A model generated the notes under the pieces. The model saw only the letters and a program-made list of their open reading frames with translations, ran no database searches and was not told the origin of the DNA. 64,000 nucleotides of DNA from Phialocephala subalpina. Its lineage: Eukaryota; Ascomycota; Leotiomycetes; Helotiales; Mollisiaceae. Below, in pieces: positions 1-10,941 of this stretch (position 1 is its first letter; each line of letters starts with the position of its first letter). The position numbers and the translations under genes were made by a program. The DNA lies in assembly GCA_900073065.1 (NCBI GenBank), contig FJOG01000005.1:1541420-1605419 (forward strand), in the 5' to 3' direction.

Positions 1-204
1 CGTCTAGCCATCAATAGTTGTGGTTGCTGGGTCGAAGCTTTGGATATTGTTTGCTTGTCATTCGTTTGAGCATTCTTGCACGCCCTTCGCCGGAAATTTA
101 GTGCACCAGACGGTTTATATATACCTGTCGCCCTTCTGGAACTCGTGCTACATCAACGCGTCATTCCATCACATATTCCTTCATTATTATCCGGTATTGC
201 GGCG

Positions 205-1671
205 ATGGGGATCTCTCGTGTCTTGCCTCTGACGCTCGGGGCGTTGGCAGTCTCGAGCGAAGTTGCCATGCTCACCTTCGACATCATCTTTGCGGTTACT
301 CTGTCTCGAAGCTCGTCGCCAGCCAACACGAGGGCTGTAGCTATTGTCGCTTCGGTGCTGAGCTCGATCACCGTGGCTTTGTTATCGCTCTTGGTGGGCA
401 GGCAGATTCGATACCGGAATGGAGCCCATATCCAAGACTTCGGACATGGCAGACAACACACTTATCTCTTGGCTGGATTTGGGGGAGTATTCGGAATCTT
501 CTCTGCGGTTGCGTCGGCATTGCTGCTGGGAATGATGAGGACGAGAATTGCAGACCTCCCCAAGACAACCATACATTCGTCAACGGAGAATTTGGTTACC
601 GGAGCCTTCATCGTCTGGGCCGTTTCTCTGTTGTCCCAAGCAGTGTTCATCATCTGTATGGTGATCATCCAACGCAGGGACTTCCAACAACAAATCCAAC
701 CATACTGCGCCGACACTGAAGAGCCAGAACAATTCCCCCAGATGCTCGAGGCCAGACCACGGGCTTCGAGTGTGCAAAGGAGTTCACACCGCGCAACCCC
801 CTCCGTCGATTCAAAGTCTCCGCCTCCATCAAGTGGTCGTCCATCAAGTGGTCGTTCTCGAGCAGGGTCCGACACCATGTCTTCCTTTCGGTCTTCGATT
901 TCTCAAGTTGTGCGGCCAATCACCTCCAAGACGAAACTCATCCAGAACAACCACAGATCACCGTATAGACCTCAATCCACCAGATCAATTGACTCGTCAC
1001 ATCGCGATACAAGCATTTCGGTTGAGGACGGTTTCGACTCGTGGGACACATCTGCGGTAGATCCTCAATCGCGCGAAGCTGTCGCATCCGCATCACCCAC
1101 TCCTCCACGATTCCTCGAGACAATTCCAGCGAGTCCAACCGGCAGTCGAAGTCCAAGCCCAGGGTTTCCGCTGGATCTCGAGCCTCCAAAACAAAGGAAG
1201 AGGAGTCGAAGTTATAGCCCTGCCAACAGTTATAGAGACCTGCCCAGGACAGCACGGTCAGCGACCAGTCCCACGGAAAGTGTCAACGCCGAAGCACATA
1301 TTCATCCTCTTTTCAGAACCGATTCACCAACTCCTCCGCCAGCAGCCACTCCAGGCACTATTGTCACTGCTGCTCCCGGCGCCGGACAAGTAATATCAGA
1401 TCGCCACAGTATCCGTTCGATCCATAGAATGCGGAGCGGGAGTCTGCCTTCAAGTCCAATTGCCCATACACCCAGCTTGGATAGCATTCGTCGGGCGATG
1501 GAACGAGAAGAGTTGGATCGTCTGGAAGAAGCTGGCACAGAGAGGAGCTTGACTCCACCCATACCGGACTTCATCTTGAACGGTGGACCCAGGAATAGCA
1601 TGCAAGGCTATAATGCGCGGAAGAAACCCCAAACAGGATTGGGGAAGCTCGGAGAGGTGCGTGATGAATAG
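205..1671 (+). CDS. Four-helix membrane protein with long disordered C-terminal tail
   Basis: I do not recognise a named family. The protein starts MGISRVLPLTLG and would be 488 residues. An in-frame ATG at 76 exists, but the segment after 205 begins directly with a hydrophobic helix. Four hydrophobic segments are visible, roughly residues 5-28, 48-70, 86-110 and 128-152, with a short GRQIRYRNG loop between helices 2 and 3. This resembles a tetraspanning MARVEL-like arrangement. From about residue 165 the protein is Ser/Pro/Arg-rich and low in complexity, as expected of a cytosolic phosphorylated tail. No intron is needed. The real start may lie upstream of the window if there is a 5' intron. 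Function is unknown. A plasma-membrane or cell-periphery location is inferred from topology only. Confidence 0.7.
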   Translation: MGISRVLPLTLGALAVSSEVAMLTFDIIFAVTLSRSSSPANTRAVAIVASVLSSITVALLSLLVGRQIRYRNGAHIQDFGHGRQHTYLLAGFGGVFGIFSAVASALLLGMMRTRIADLPKTTIHSSTENLVTGAFIVWAVSLLSQAVFIICMVIIQRRDFQQQIQPYCADTEEPEQFPQMLEARPRASSVQRSSHRATPSVDSKSPPPSSGRPSSGRSRAGSDTMSSFRSSISQVVRPITSKTKLIQNNHRSPYRPQSTRSIDSSHRDTSISVEDGFDSWDTSAVDPQSREAVASASPTPPRFLETIPASPTGSRSPSPGFPLDLEPPKQRKRSRSYSPANSYRDLPRTARSATSPTESVNAEAHIHPLFRTDSPTPPPAATPGTIVTAAPGAGQVISDRHSIRSIHRMRSGSLPSSPIAHTPSLDSIRRAMEREELDRLEEAGTERSLTPPIPDFILNGGPRNSMQGYNARKKPQTGLGKLGEVRDE

Positions 1672-2554
1672 ATGAATCTCTTGATGAGGGATGACGGCTC
1701 GACGTCAACACGAATTTCCTTGCTGTGTTTGTACGATGGATACCATTGATGTTAGCGTGGCGTTTGACCTACAACAGATATACCTTAGTGCTTAACGAAT
1801 AAAAGACTTCACACTTCCAGACTTCTGCATTGGTGACTCGTAGTCTCTTGATAGTCTTCCTCCAAATGTGATTGTGGCTGGTGCGAGAATAACGTGGTTT
1901 GGCTCAAGACTGATGAGCGAAGGGTTCTGAACAGGACAGGTTGGGCCAATCTTTGCTTGGACCGCTGTGGTACACATGGAATGTGGCGTGATGAAGCAAC
2001 TGCGCATCGAGTACGACGAGCTCGTCCAGGCAATCAGGATATTGTTCCGCATTTGCTCTCCTGACTCTTGTTTGTAGAATCGATCAAGCTCAGACAGTGA
2101 TATTGTTGGTAGCCTCGACCTGAACCCATGGTAAGGCTGAGAAGACCAGCCCCGCATTTCGGAATGCGAAGACGATGCCAGGAACCTCAATCCTCGAGGC
2201 ATGAGGAGGATAGAAGCAAGCTTGCATATGCTTGATGGTGTAGATTACTTCTTTGCTGGTTCCAATGCCGATGCAGAATGGTGGTCAAAGAAAGTTCAAT
2301 TGTAGAGAATGATGCAACTGGTTGTGAATGGGCAAAGAGGCTGACAACTTCGTGGCAGTCGCTGCCTTCTCTACTTCGCTAGTGAATAGTCCAAGCGCCA
2401 CCCATACATGAACCTTAAACCTCGTCTCTTTCCTCATCGCCAACTCTTCCACCTTGCAACTACCAAGTCGCCCAGACGAAGTAACCTTTCCGCAAATTCC
2501 TACATCAACCGCAGACAAGAACTGTCGTAGCGCGCAAGCTGCCCTGTCGCAACC
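1672..2554. other. Intergenic region and RAD23 promoter
   Basis: No convincing gene is visible. Short ORFs on the minus strand (1792-2202, 2285-2635) have no recognisable domain and no intron-supported extension. The last 150 bases are C/T- and A-rich, as expected of the RAD23 leader. Confidence 0.5.
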
Positions 2555-4126
2555 ATGAAGCTTACTTTCAAGGTGCGTTGCCGCTGCGTTCTGTTGCCAG
2601 CCCCGCCACCTTAAGAAGGAAACACATGCTAACATAGCTACTTACTGTAGGACCTCAAGCAAAACAAATTCGTTATTGATGCCGAGCCATCAGAACTGGT
2701 ACGGACACCTACCTCCTGTCGATCTGCCCTTATTACTGTGCCACTCGAAAGAGGACTTCCATTCGCTTCGACCTTCGATTACAATCTGCTAACACAGGCC
2801 TTGATAGATCTCAAGCGTGAAGGAGAAAATTGCTAACGAGAAGGGATGGGAAGCATCTCAGCAGAAGCTGATCTATTCGGGTACGCGCCACATGCTTCAC
2901 GGAACTCTAGGCGCAAGGTTTTGCTGACAAACCTTCAGGCAAGATTCTCCAAGATGCGAATACCGTAGAGTCATACAAGATTGAGGAGAAGGGGTTCATC
3001 GTCTGCATGGTTTCAAAGGTAACTTTGAACCATATATCTCTGACTTACATGGCTAACTCTCGTTCTAGCCCAAGGCCGCACCAGCGGCTGCTGCCTCGAC
3101 CTCAAAACCTCCCTCAACTCCAGCACCAGCCAGTGCCTCGACTCCTGCTCCTCCCGCCGCTCCTGCCCAATCGACCAGCACAACTACCAGTGCCATTCCC
3201 GCTACACCCTCGCCTGCCGGTGCCGGTACTGCTGCGCCAGTCATACCATCAACACCTTCGGGAGCTACCTCCGGTCTTGCTATGGGAGCTGAAAGAGCCG
3301 CACAGATCGCGGAGATGGAAAGCATGGGTTTCGAGAGATCACAAATTGATGCTGCGATGCGTGCTGCTTTCTTCAACTCGGAGCGTGCTATTGAGTATCT
3401 GTTGACTGTGAGTTTATCCGAGCTAGAATCTGCCTAGTTGCTAATAAGCTGCTAGGGTATTCCAGAGAATCTACAACAAGAGGCAAGACCTGCTGCGCCA
3501 GCTGCTCAAGCCGAGGCTGCTTCTCCCATCCCTGCGGCTGCTGGAGCTGGGGCTGGAGGTAACGGTGCTGATGAGCCAGTGAACCTCTTCGAGGCTGCGG
3601 CACAAGCCGGTGGTGCGCGTGGAAGTGGAGGTGCAGCTCGAGGTGCAGCCGCGAACATTCTTGGTGGAGCTGGTGCTGCAGGTGCCGGAGCTGCTGCTGG
3701 TGGACTTGGCAACCTCGACTTTCTCCGAAATAACCCTCAATTCCAACAACTCAGACAGGTCGTCCAACAAAACCCTCAAATGCTCGAACCTATCCTTCAA
3801 CAAGTCGGCGCTGGCAACCCTCAATTGGCACAGTTGATCGGACAACACCCAGATCAGTTCCTTCAGTTATTGAGCGAGGATGGAGACAACGATGCCCCAC
3901 TCCCACCAGGAGCTCAAGCTATCAGCGTTACCGAGGAAGAGCGTGCTGCGATTGAGCGGGTAAGTGAAACCAGCACATCATGTGTTCCTCTGCTAACCTC
4001 GCACAGTTATGTCTTCTCGGCTTCCCCCGTGACCTGGCGATTCAAGCTTACTTTGCATGCGACAAGAACGAAGAACTTGCGGCGAATTTCCTCTTCGAGC
4101 AACCTGACGACGATATGGAGCAATGA
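2555..4126 (+). CDS. RAD23: UV excision repair / proteasome shuttle protein Rad23
   Basis: Rad23 delivers polyubiquitinated substrates to the proteasome and stabilises the Rad4/XPC damage-recognition factor in nucleotide excision repair. Seven exons can be read: 2555-2572, 2651-2698, 2808-2880, 2939-3018, 3069-3407, 3456-3959 and 4007-4126, all with GT-AG junctions, giving 393 residues. Domains in order: ubiquitin-like domain (residues 1-73, starting MKLTFKDLKQNKF), an Ala/Pro/Ser/Thr linker, UBA1 (about 150-186, [17 protein letters not shown]), the XPC/Rad4-binding domain (about 275-330, [19 protein letters not shown]), and C-terminal UBA2 (about 345-388, [19 protein letters not shown]). Order and length match fungal Rad23 orthologues. 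The concentration of introns inside the UBL is typical. The protein appears intact. Confidence 0.96.
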
Positions 4127-5862
4127 GCGTCGATCTGATTGTCTTTCTTATGTTTCCGTCCTTCGGCGATGCTTTTTCAGTATCAAGGATCTCCCGAGTC
4201 TGCATAACCTGAGCAGCTAAGCCAGCAGCATGGCTTGAGCTTAGGCTACTATCACAAACACAACGCGAAGGTCTTTGGCAGTCGTGAACATCTACATACA
4301 TGCGTTTCCTCTGCTCTGAGGGTGGTGATAGTGGATCATTTCTCGTGCATATTCCCTGGAATTGCGATCACAGAGTCGCAAAACATGCATGATGGGTACG
4401 GAACATCGGTATTTGAGGAGGGGATATCTGATGCTCCCGTAATAAGAATTCATCAGTCCTCGGTTTTTGCTCTACTACGTGACTTGATGCTGTATTCGTG
4501 CTTCTCGAGTTCTTCTCTTGCAAGTTGCAGAGAATGGTTAAGTGTAAATTATGTTCCTGATTTTGGTGACTGCATGAACAAATTCGACCCGACCACCAGC
4601 GCCGGGCATACCTATCCAAGGACCAGCACGAGAGAGGATCAGGCCACTCCTGTTGGCAGAACTAGTTAGTTTGCAGCCGAGAAAATGTTCTAATAGAAGC
4701 ATATCTTTTCAAATATCACTCTTCTCCAAGTCGGTGAGATCGATCTCGAAGCGATGTGTGTGGGACTCTAGATTCGATGAGCATGCTGGTGCTGAGGTGG
4801 TGGGAGATTTAGGGATCTGTTGAGCGTCAATTAACTTCCTAGTGGGCGTCAAAAAAGGAAACCTAGTCCTGGGATTTTCTTGCTTTCTTTCTTAGTTTAT
4901 ACGAAGGCGCATTATTCAGGGTTTCTTTTATGGACATTTGCAAACGTGGTTCGTGAAGGTGGGTGGCTGGCGGCAAGTCGAGCATTCCTTTTGTGGGTTC
5001 TCTCTTCTGCGATGAAGGAGGAAATTCGTATCAATTGAGTTTTGGTTCAAAATAGAGAGTTGCGTATATTTTGAGGGTGTGATGGTACTAAACAGTCGAA
5101 TATATCGCATGCGTCTCCTCAAGGTGCCCGCAAAGCTTCGATGTTCGAGCTCAACCCCACTTCTCAACTCTTGACCAACTTCTTCTTCTGCAGTTGCTTG
5201 ATTCGTTGATTCGTTGATTGAACTGGTTTGTAGAAAGCTCCTGTATCTCTTGGTACCTTTCTTATGCTTCGATTATTAGCTTTGAGACCCAAGAGCATGA
5301 AGTTGTGTTCATCAACTCGAACTTCCCAAAGATGAGATGATGTGTTGGGCTTCCACTTGCTGCATCATTTGATTCAAATACTGCCAGCATCTGTTCAATT
5401 TCTAGTATCTAGTACATAGGACAATTAAAACTTCTGCAATGATGTGACAAAATAACTCTTGAAAAACGGTGCTGAAGCCTTTCCTATCTTGCAAGCGCTC
5501 CCCAATCACACTCTCCCTTGTCCATTCTAGCAACCAATCGAACAGACACTTACTGAGGAAGAGCTACTTCCCCGTGAATCACTCTCCATCCTATTGGCAA
5601 TAAACTCTGGGAATTATCATCCGACCGTACAGTAAGCGTCATCTATTCCTAAATATATCTTTTGCAGTCTTGCGTTGGATGTCTTCTCGGCACTTCCGTT
5701 TGTCACCACTCCTCCATACAGATGCGCGAACTCCTTGCGGGTTAAGTTCCGAGTATCTAGTACTTAGATACACTGACCTCTTCATTTGGTTGAGATTACG
5801 GTCGACTGGCAAAGGTAGCCCTTCCCTCTTTTGTGGATGCGAGAAGTGAGGTTTCTGGGGTA

Positions 5863-5870
5863 TTTATAGC
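5863..5870 (+). promoter_or_regulatory. TATA-like box upstream of an unassigned transcript
   Basis: TATTTATA sits about 30-60 bases before a CT-rich stretch (5876-5950) that looks like a fungal initiator and leader. A short uORF (5958-5978) and a 34-codon ORF (6019-6123) follow. It could drive a long 5' leader of the 7857 gene or a separate non-coding transcript. Inference only. Confidence 0.35.
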
Positions 5871-6070
5871 CTCGTCTTCTCTTCTCCTCCATCTTTCTCG
5901 TTCTTCTAACAATACAACGATCTCTTTCCCCACACCACTCGATTACACGATACAAATATGCGCTTGAGAGGTTATTAGTATCAGTTTACCGAGGTATTCT
6001 GGCTTGTTGGGTTTCCCCATGGTAGATCAGAGGAGGAGCAGTCACAAGGGGGGGAACAAGGACTTTGTAC

Positions 6071-6735
6071 AGATGCGACAGCTGTTGGCTGACCAGTCTC
6101 TAATTCCTAAAGGTAAGACATAGCTTCATTTCTTCAGTTGAATGGCGGGTCAACGGTGTTCCATCAAATGGTCCTTTCTTGTTTTGTCTTGGGCATAGAT
6201 GTCTTTTTTATTTTGTTGGTCCTTCTCCATTACCACTTCTCTCTTCACTTTGCACATATCATTTAGCCTTCTTGAAAGAGTAGGTACAGCTGTTCTTCTT
6301 TGGGTAAACATAGTCTTTGTGTCTGTTCATGAATACATTTTGTCTTGCTGACCTGTGTCTGCAGCTATCCTTCCTTTCAGTTGATCCGAGGTTGGTCATC
6401 ACGATGGGGACATAAAAGTACTTTCAGCAGATACGCTAATATCTGGCGCATCTAAACTTAGCTTTGAGAGACAAGAAAAACATACATCTCCTCGATTGAG
6501 ATATACCTTGCACCGTTCCCTTTATTCAATTTGTCGTGTTGTCTTGGGCTAGTAAGTGTTCCAACTGTCACTCTGAGATCAGTCGGGAGGACCTCGTAAC
6601 CTTTCTAACAGATGCGCCAATATCTGGCGCATCAAATTTGACTTTCAGAGACGAGATACCTATTCTTCATCAATTGAAACAGTTTCTACTGCCTTCCATC
6701 AATTGGTTCTGCTCTTTTCTGTCTCGCGCCATCCA
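6071..6735. repeat. Three diverged ~125-bp repeat units with palindromic core
   Basis: Units begin near 6071, 6430 and 6610. Each starts with CAGATRCG, carries an AGACA/AGACG block about 45 bases later, and ends in a T-rich CTTGGGC or CTCGCGC stretch. The second and third units share AATATCTGGCGCATC. In the third unit GATGCGCCA (6611-6619) and TGGCGCATC (6625-6633) form a perfect 9-bp inverted repeat around ATATC. The first unit is the most diverged and its membership is uncertain. Confidence 0.5.
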
Positions 6736-7856
6736 GTTTGGTCAACCACCACACCACCTCTGACTATCACCAACTACACCTATCGGATGACGATCTTATT
6801 GGGATGAGATATTCCTGAAAAGTCTGAAAGGTACGATAGTGTTCTTTGAGGTGATCAACGATTGTCTGAACGTCCTGAACCATTCCATTTCCTGGTTCTA
6901 GGATGTACCTGCACCCATCTTTCTCTGCACTCACACTTTCACTCCATCATTGAAAGCTTTTACTCACCTCCTGTACTATCAAACTAAATGGATTGATATG
7001 ATACCAATACGAGGTTTTCAAATGCAGACCAAGAATTCCTGATCAAAAAGTTCTCGAAGATTTGAGATTGGCTGCATCGCCAGAAGAAAGTCTGGACCTT
7101 AACTTTTCTTCCCCGCCACCAGCCTCCAAAACAACGCATAGCACAGTCATCCTTCGTAAACACCACAACAACAGAAAGGTCTCACATAATCAAGCTGCAA
7201 TGCATCCATTCGAGTAATCCAGCACTGCGAAGATTACGCATCAAGTTTTCGACTGAGTTTCCCACCAAGAACGAGTTAATTGCATTTACTGAGGAATTGA
7301 TACCGATGCAAGACTTGATTTCGACACTATTAAATCTGGCAATTGTTCCTCGACTTTACCTGAGCCGATCGATGCAAGACCTTTCAAGTTCCTCAACCAA
7401 GGCGTCGTCGACGTTATTCTGATAAATTCTTGATGATCATCGCAATCCGGGCGTTCGGCGGATGCATGAGGTTCTGACCAATCATAGAGCAGACTCCGCG
7501 CTAAGACTCTGAGCATCGTCTTCGAGATTTCCAGCAAAGCAACAACTGAATGAATTTTCAATCCTTACCATTGTCACGATCCTTCGGAGTCTCTGACAAT
7601 AGCAACAGTCGACTCGCACAATTAATTGCAAACTAGCGCCCAACATAAAATCTCCCCACGATCAAGATTTTCGATCTTTCTTGATCTTTCTTACAAACTC
7701 CTCCAAAACACTTCTGCGCCGCCATCAATCAAACAACTGCAACGCAGCTCTGCTACACTTCTAAAGTCTTTCAGATCCTTTCCAAAGGCTAATCACATAC
7801 TTCGTCAATTCTTTCGATCCTCCTGTCGTTCCTCTGTTGTCTTGCGCTCGATCAAG

Positions 7857-10800
7857 ATGGCTCCCACTCGTCACGAGACTTCCGGTGCTGGTCCACCAGG
7901 AACTCCTGAGACAACATCCTACGGTACTCGAGCTTCGAAGAGAAAAGTCGGAGAGACCAATGAGACTACCACCACCGATCCTCCATCATCTGGCAAGCGC
8001 GCTTCTACAAGATCTAGGAAGTCCGCTGTCGCGAATCATGATACAGTTGAGGCCATTCAGCCCCCAACTAAGAAACGCCGCACCTCCAATCCCGTCAAAA
8101 ATCCAGAACCAGAACATTCACCAACTCCTGCGCCAGAATCATCAGCAAGTCCCGAAATTCTTCCTGAGTCAGTTTCCGAAGAGCAAGATGCAGCCAGTCG
8201 GAGAGACCAATGAGACTACCACCACCGATCCTCCATCATCTGGCAAGCGCGCTTCTACAAGATCTAGGAAGTCCGCTGTCGCGAATCATGATACAGTTGA
8301 GGCCATTCAGCCCCCAACTAAGAAACGCCGCACCTCCAATCCCGTCAAAAATCCAGAACCAGAACATTCACCAACTCCTGCGCCAGAATCATCAGCAAGT
8401 CCCGAAATTCTTCCTGAGTCAGTTTCCGAAGAGCAAGATGCAGCCAAGCCAAGCCTAAGCCCCCTCCTAACCCAGTTGCTGCTACGAAAGTTGGAGGTGG
8501 TCGTCGAGGAGGAAGACGAAAGGCAAGCGTCAATCCCCGAATTGATGCTGTCAATGACAGATTGTCAAAATTGAAGTCTCAGTTCGCCGCTCTTGCAAAG
8601 ATGCAGAAGACGGCTTTGGACACGTTGGCGGAAAAGTCTCTCACAATGGCCAAGACAGACCCGACCTATCACAAGTCCCTTCCAGAGTTCAATGAGGTTT
8701 CCAAGAAACTCAACAAGCTCTTGGAGGAACGACTTGGACGTCTGGAGGCGGAAAAGCTTCTCCAGTACCAAATTCAGGAAAGACTTCACGAGGGTAACAT
8801 AAAGTGTACGAAAGATCAATTCAAAGTAAGTACCGAATCTCACATGAACGTGGCATATCTGACGATGTTCTCAGAATCGTCGTGAGGAGGCTTTCGAAAC
8901 TGCGATGGCACATGCCATAGAGCACGCCATGTACGTCTATGACCAAGGCCAGTTCGGGTTTGAATTGGAGGAGATTCCCGTCCTCGAAAGAGTGAGTACC
9001 TCTCTTACTGTCGTATCGCGAATATCACTGACAAATCACAGGAGAAAGCTGTCGAGGTTAACGTCCAGAAGATGCTGCATCCATTCTCTACACCCTACAC
9101 CAAGGTAAGCGTCCCGCATATTCAGCTTGATATCTAGCTAACCTTTTGCTTTCAAGGAACAACCTGCAGTCGACACTGCGTCTACAAAGGGAGACACAGA
9201 GTATCACCAGCATCCAGCGAATTACTGGCGTTCTCTGAACCCGAAGCAGCAGACTGCTGTGGACAGGGAACGCAAGAATCAATATGCGCAGAAGATTTCC
9301 GACGCCAATGATCCGAAGAAGAAATCCAACAAGCGGAAGAGAACTGCTCTATTTCAGACTGCCGAGTCCCAAGCTGCTTTGCTCGATGACGAAGAGCCTG
9401 AGGACGAGGAAGATGATGGACCCTCCGGCGCGGTCACTCCTGCAGTTGTTGAGCCCTCCAACAAGGCTGCTGGCCGACAGACTCCAGGAAAGGCCCCACC
9501 AAAAGTCGCTCCTCCCACCGACGACTATTATGACAGCAGCGACGCAGAGGAGTACCCCGAGGATGACATGAAAGTATCCATTCCCAAGAAGAAGCGTCGT
9601 CACAATGCTGTCCAACCCGTCAATAATCGCATCAGATTGCCGCCAATCTACCACTCTGAGGAATGGGAGATCGGACAGCGTAAGCACTACTACAAAATGG
9701 TGACTGAGAAGGACCTCAGCGGAAACACATCAAAGTCAATGGCATTCTTGGGCATAGACCGCCTCGCAAACCGGGAGCACATGTTCTTTGACCAGAAGGC
9801 CAATAGCGTTAACTCAGGCAAGATGAAGCCCGAGGACTACGACGAAAAGATCGTCAAGACGCACAAACTCCATCCCAAGTTCGGACTTTTCACAAAAGAC
9901 TCAGTCAACCCAGACTGGGACGAAGGACTCGAAGAATCTTATTTCAACGCTCGATCAGACTGGGCCAAGCCTCTACCATTGCCGAACGGAAAGAAGGTCA
10001 TTGAGAAATACGCCGATGGCACTCGAAAGCTCTTCCACGCATCTCGCTCCTGGGTCCAAGAGACGGAGCAGAAGTGGGAAGCCCATGGTCGCAAGCTCGC
10101 AATGTTCAGACTACTCCAAACGGCCAAAGACGACGAACACCAAAACCTCCCAGATGTCGATCCGAAGGACAAAAAGGTGATGGAAAACTTCCTAAAGGCC
10201 GTCAACGAAGCAGCAGAAGTGAACAGGATGGAAGAGGAAGAAGCAGCCTCGAGAAAATTAGCAGCCGACATCGCAGCCGCCAACCAACGAGCAAGATTCA
10301 CAGCTCCTGAACCACTTTATCCATCCGCCGTACCACTTACCTCGTCATCTCGTTACGATCCTGTCAGAGACACAACATATCAAACACCATACCCACCAGC
10401 ACCTCGCCAGAACCCAATGCCTCCTCCACCAATGGGTCTCTATCAGCAAGGCGGTGGGATGGCTGCACTCGCGGATGCGGTAGACTTTAGCGCGATGGCT
10501 CAGGCTGCACTTCAACAACATCATCCTTCACCATATGGCCCTCCACCTCCACAACAGCAACAGCAAGCTCCACGCCAATCTACCACTACCTGGCAAGAAC
10601 CACCACTGCTGCCTGCCAATCTGCCTCCACGCCAACCTACCAGTGGCTGGTCAGAACCACCCCCTCTCCCTCCCAGTCTCCCGCCTGCGCACATGATGCA
10701 TGGACTATCACACCTGCATCCCGCTCCACCAATGCCTCCTCCACAACAGATGGGTATGCAGCCAAATGGGTATTTCATGCAATCCGCCCCTCCCCCGCCT

Positions 10801-10941
10801 CCTCCGGCCTTCCAAGGATCTCCGCGTCAAAGCCAGAACCAGAATCAGGGTAATTTGAGGCCCCTACAACCCGCTCCGCCCCGTGGTGGACGCCGAGCTA
10901 CGCCCCCGCAATCAGATCGGAGAGGATGGTATGGAAATTGA
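7857..10941 (+). pseudogene. Nuclear-type conserved protein, 5' exon broken by tandem duplication
   Basis: I do not recognise a named family. The reading starts at 7857 (MAPTRHETSG) and later exons are 8875-8991, 9042-9104 and 9157-10941 with clean GT-AG junctions. The first exon ends at 8825. Visible parts: a basic Ser/Pro-rich N-terminus with NLS-like PPTKKRR, a conserved helical region from about 8560 (KSQFAALAKMQKTALDTLA), a segment AFETAMAHAIEHAMYVYDQ, acidic and Lys/Arg-rich stretches (KKKSNKRKR, EEPEDEEDDG), and a Pro/Gln-rich C-terminus. This suggests a chromatin or RNA-associated nuclear protein, by composition only. The first exon contains an exact 250-bp tandem duplication (7946-8195 and 8196-8445). 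The ATG frame hits TGA at 8211, and no single frame links the N-terminus to the conserved part. This is either a real disruption or an assembly error. Confidence 0.75.
7946..8445. repeat. Exact 250-bp tandem duplication inside coding exon
   Basis: Unit 1 is 7946-8195 and unit 2 is 8196-8445. The two read identically by eye. Because 250 is not a multiple of three, the second copy is read in a shifted frame. Identity this high implies a very recent duplication or an assembly artefact. Confidence 0.93.

Larger units (their letters stand above)
4127..7856. other. 3.7-kb pyrimidine-rich intergenic region
   Basis: No protein gene can be supported here. The DNA is rich in CTT/TTC tracts and resembles a long fungal promoter or leader. 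It contains a TATA-like site at 5863, a six-codon uORF at 5958, a 34-codon ORF at 6019 ending at a GTAAGA donor-like site, and diverged repeats at 6071-6735 (listed separately). A short run of GATTCGTT units lies near 5200. The last 300 bases before 7857 are a C-rich leader for the next gene. Confidence 0.5.

Noticed and set aside
3065..3376. Minus-strand ORF inside RAD23
   Set aside because: Complement of the Ala/Pro-rich linker; not a gene.
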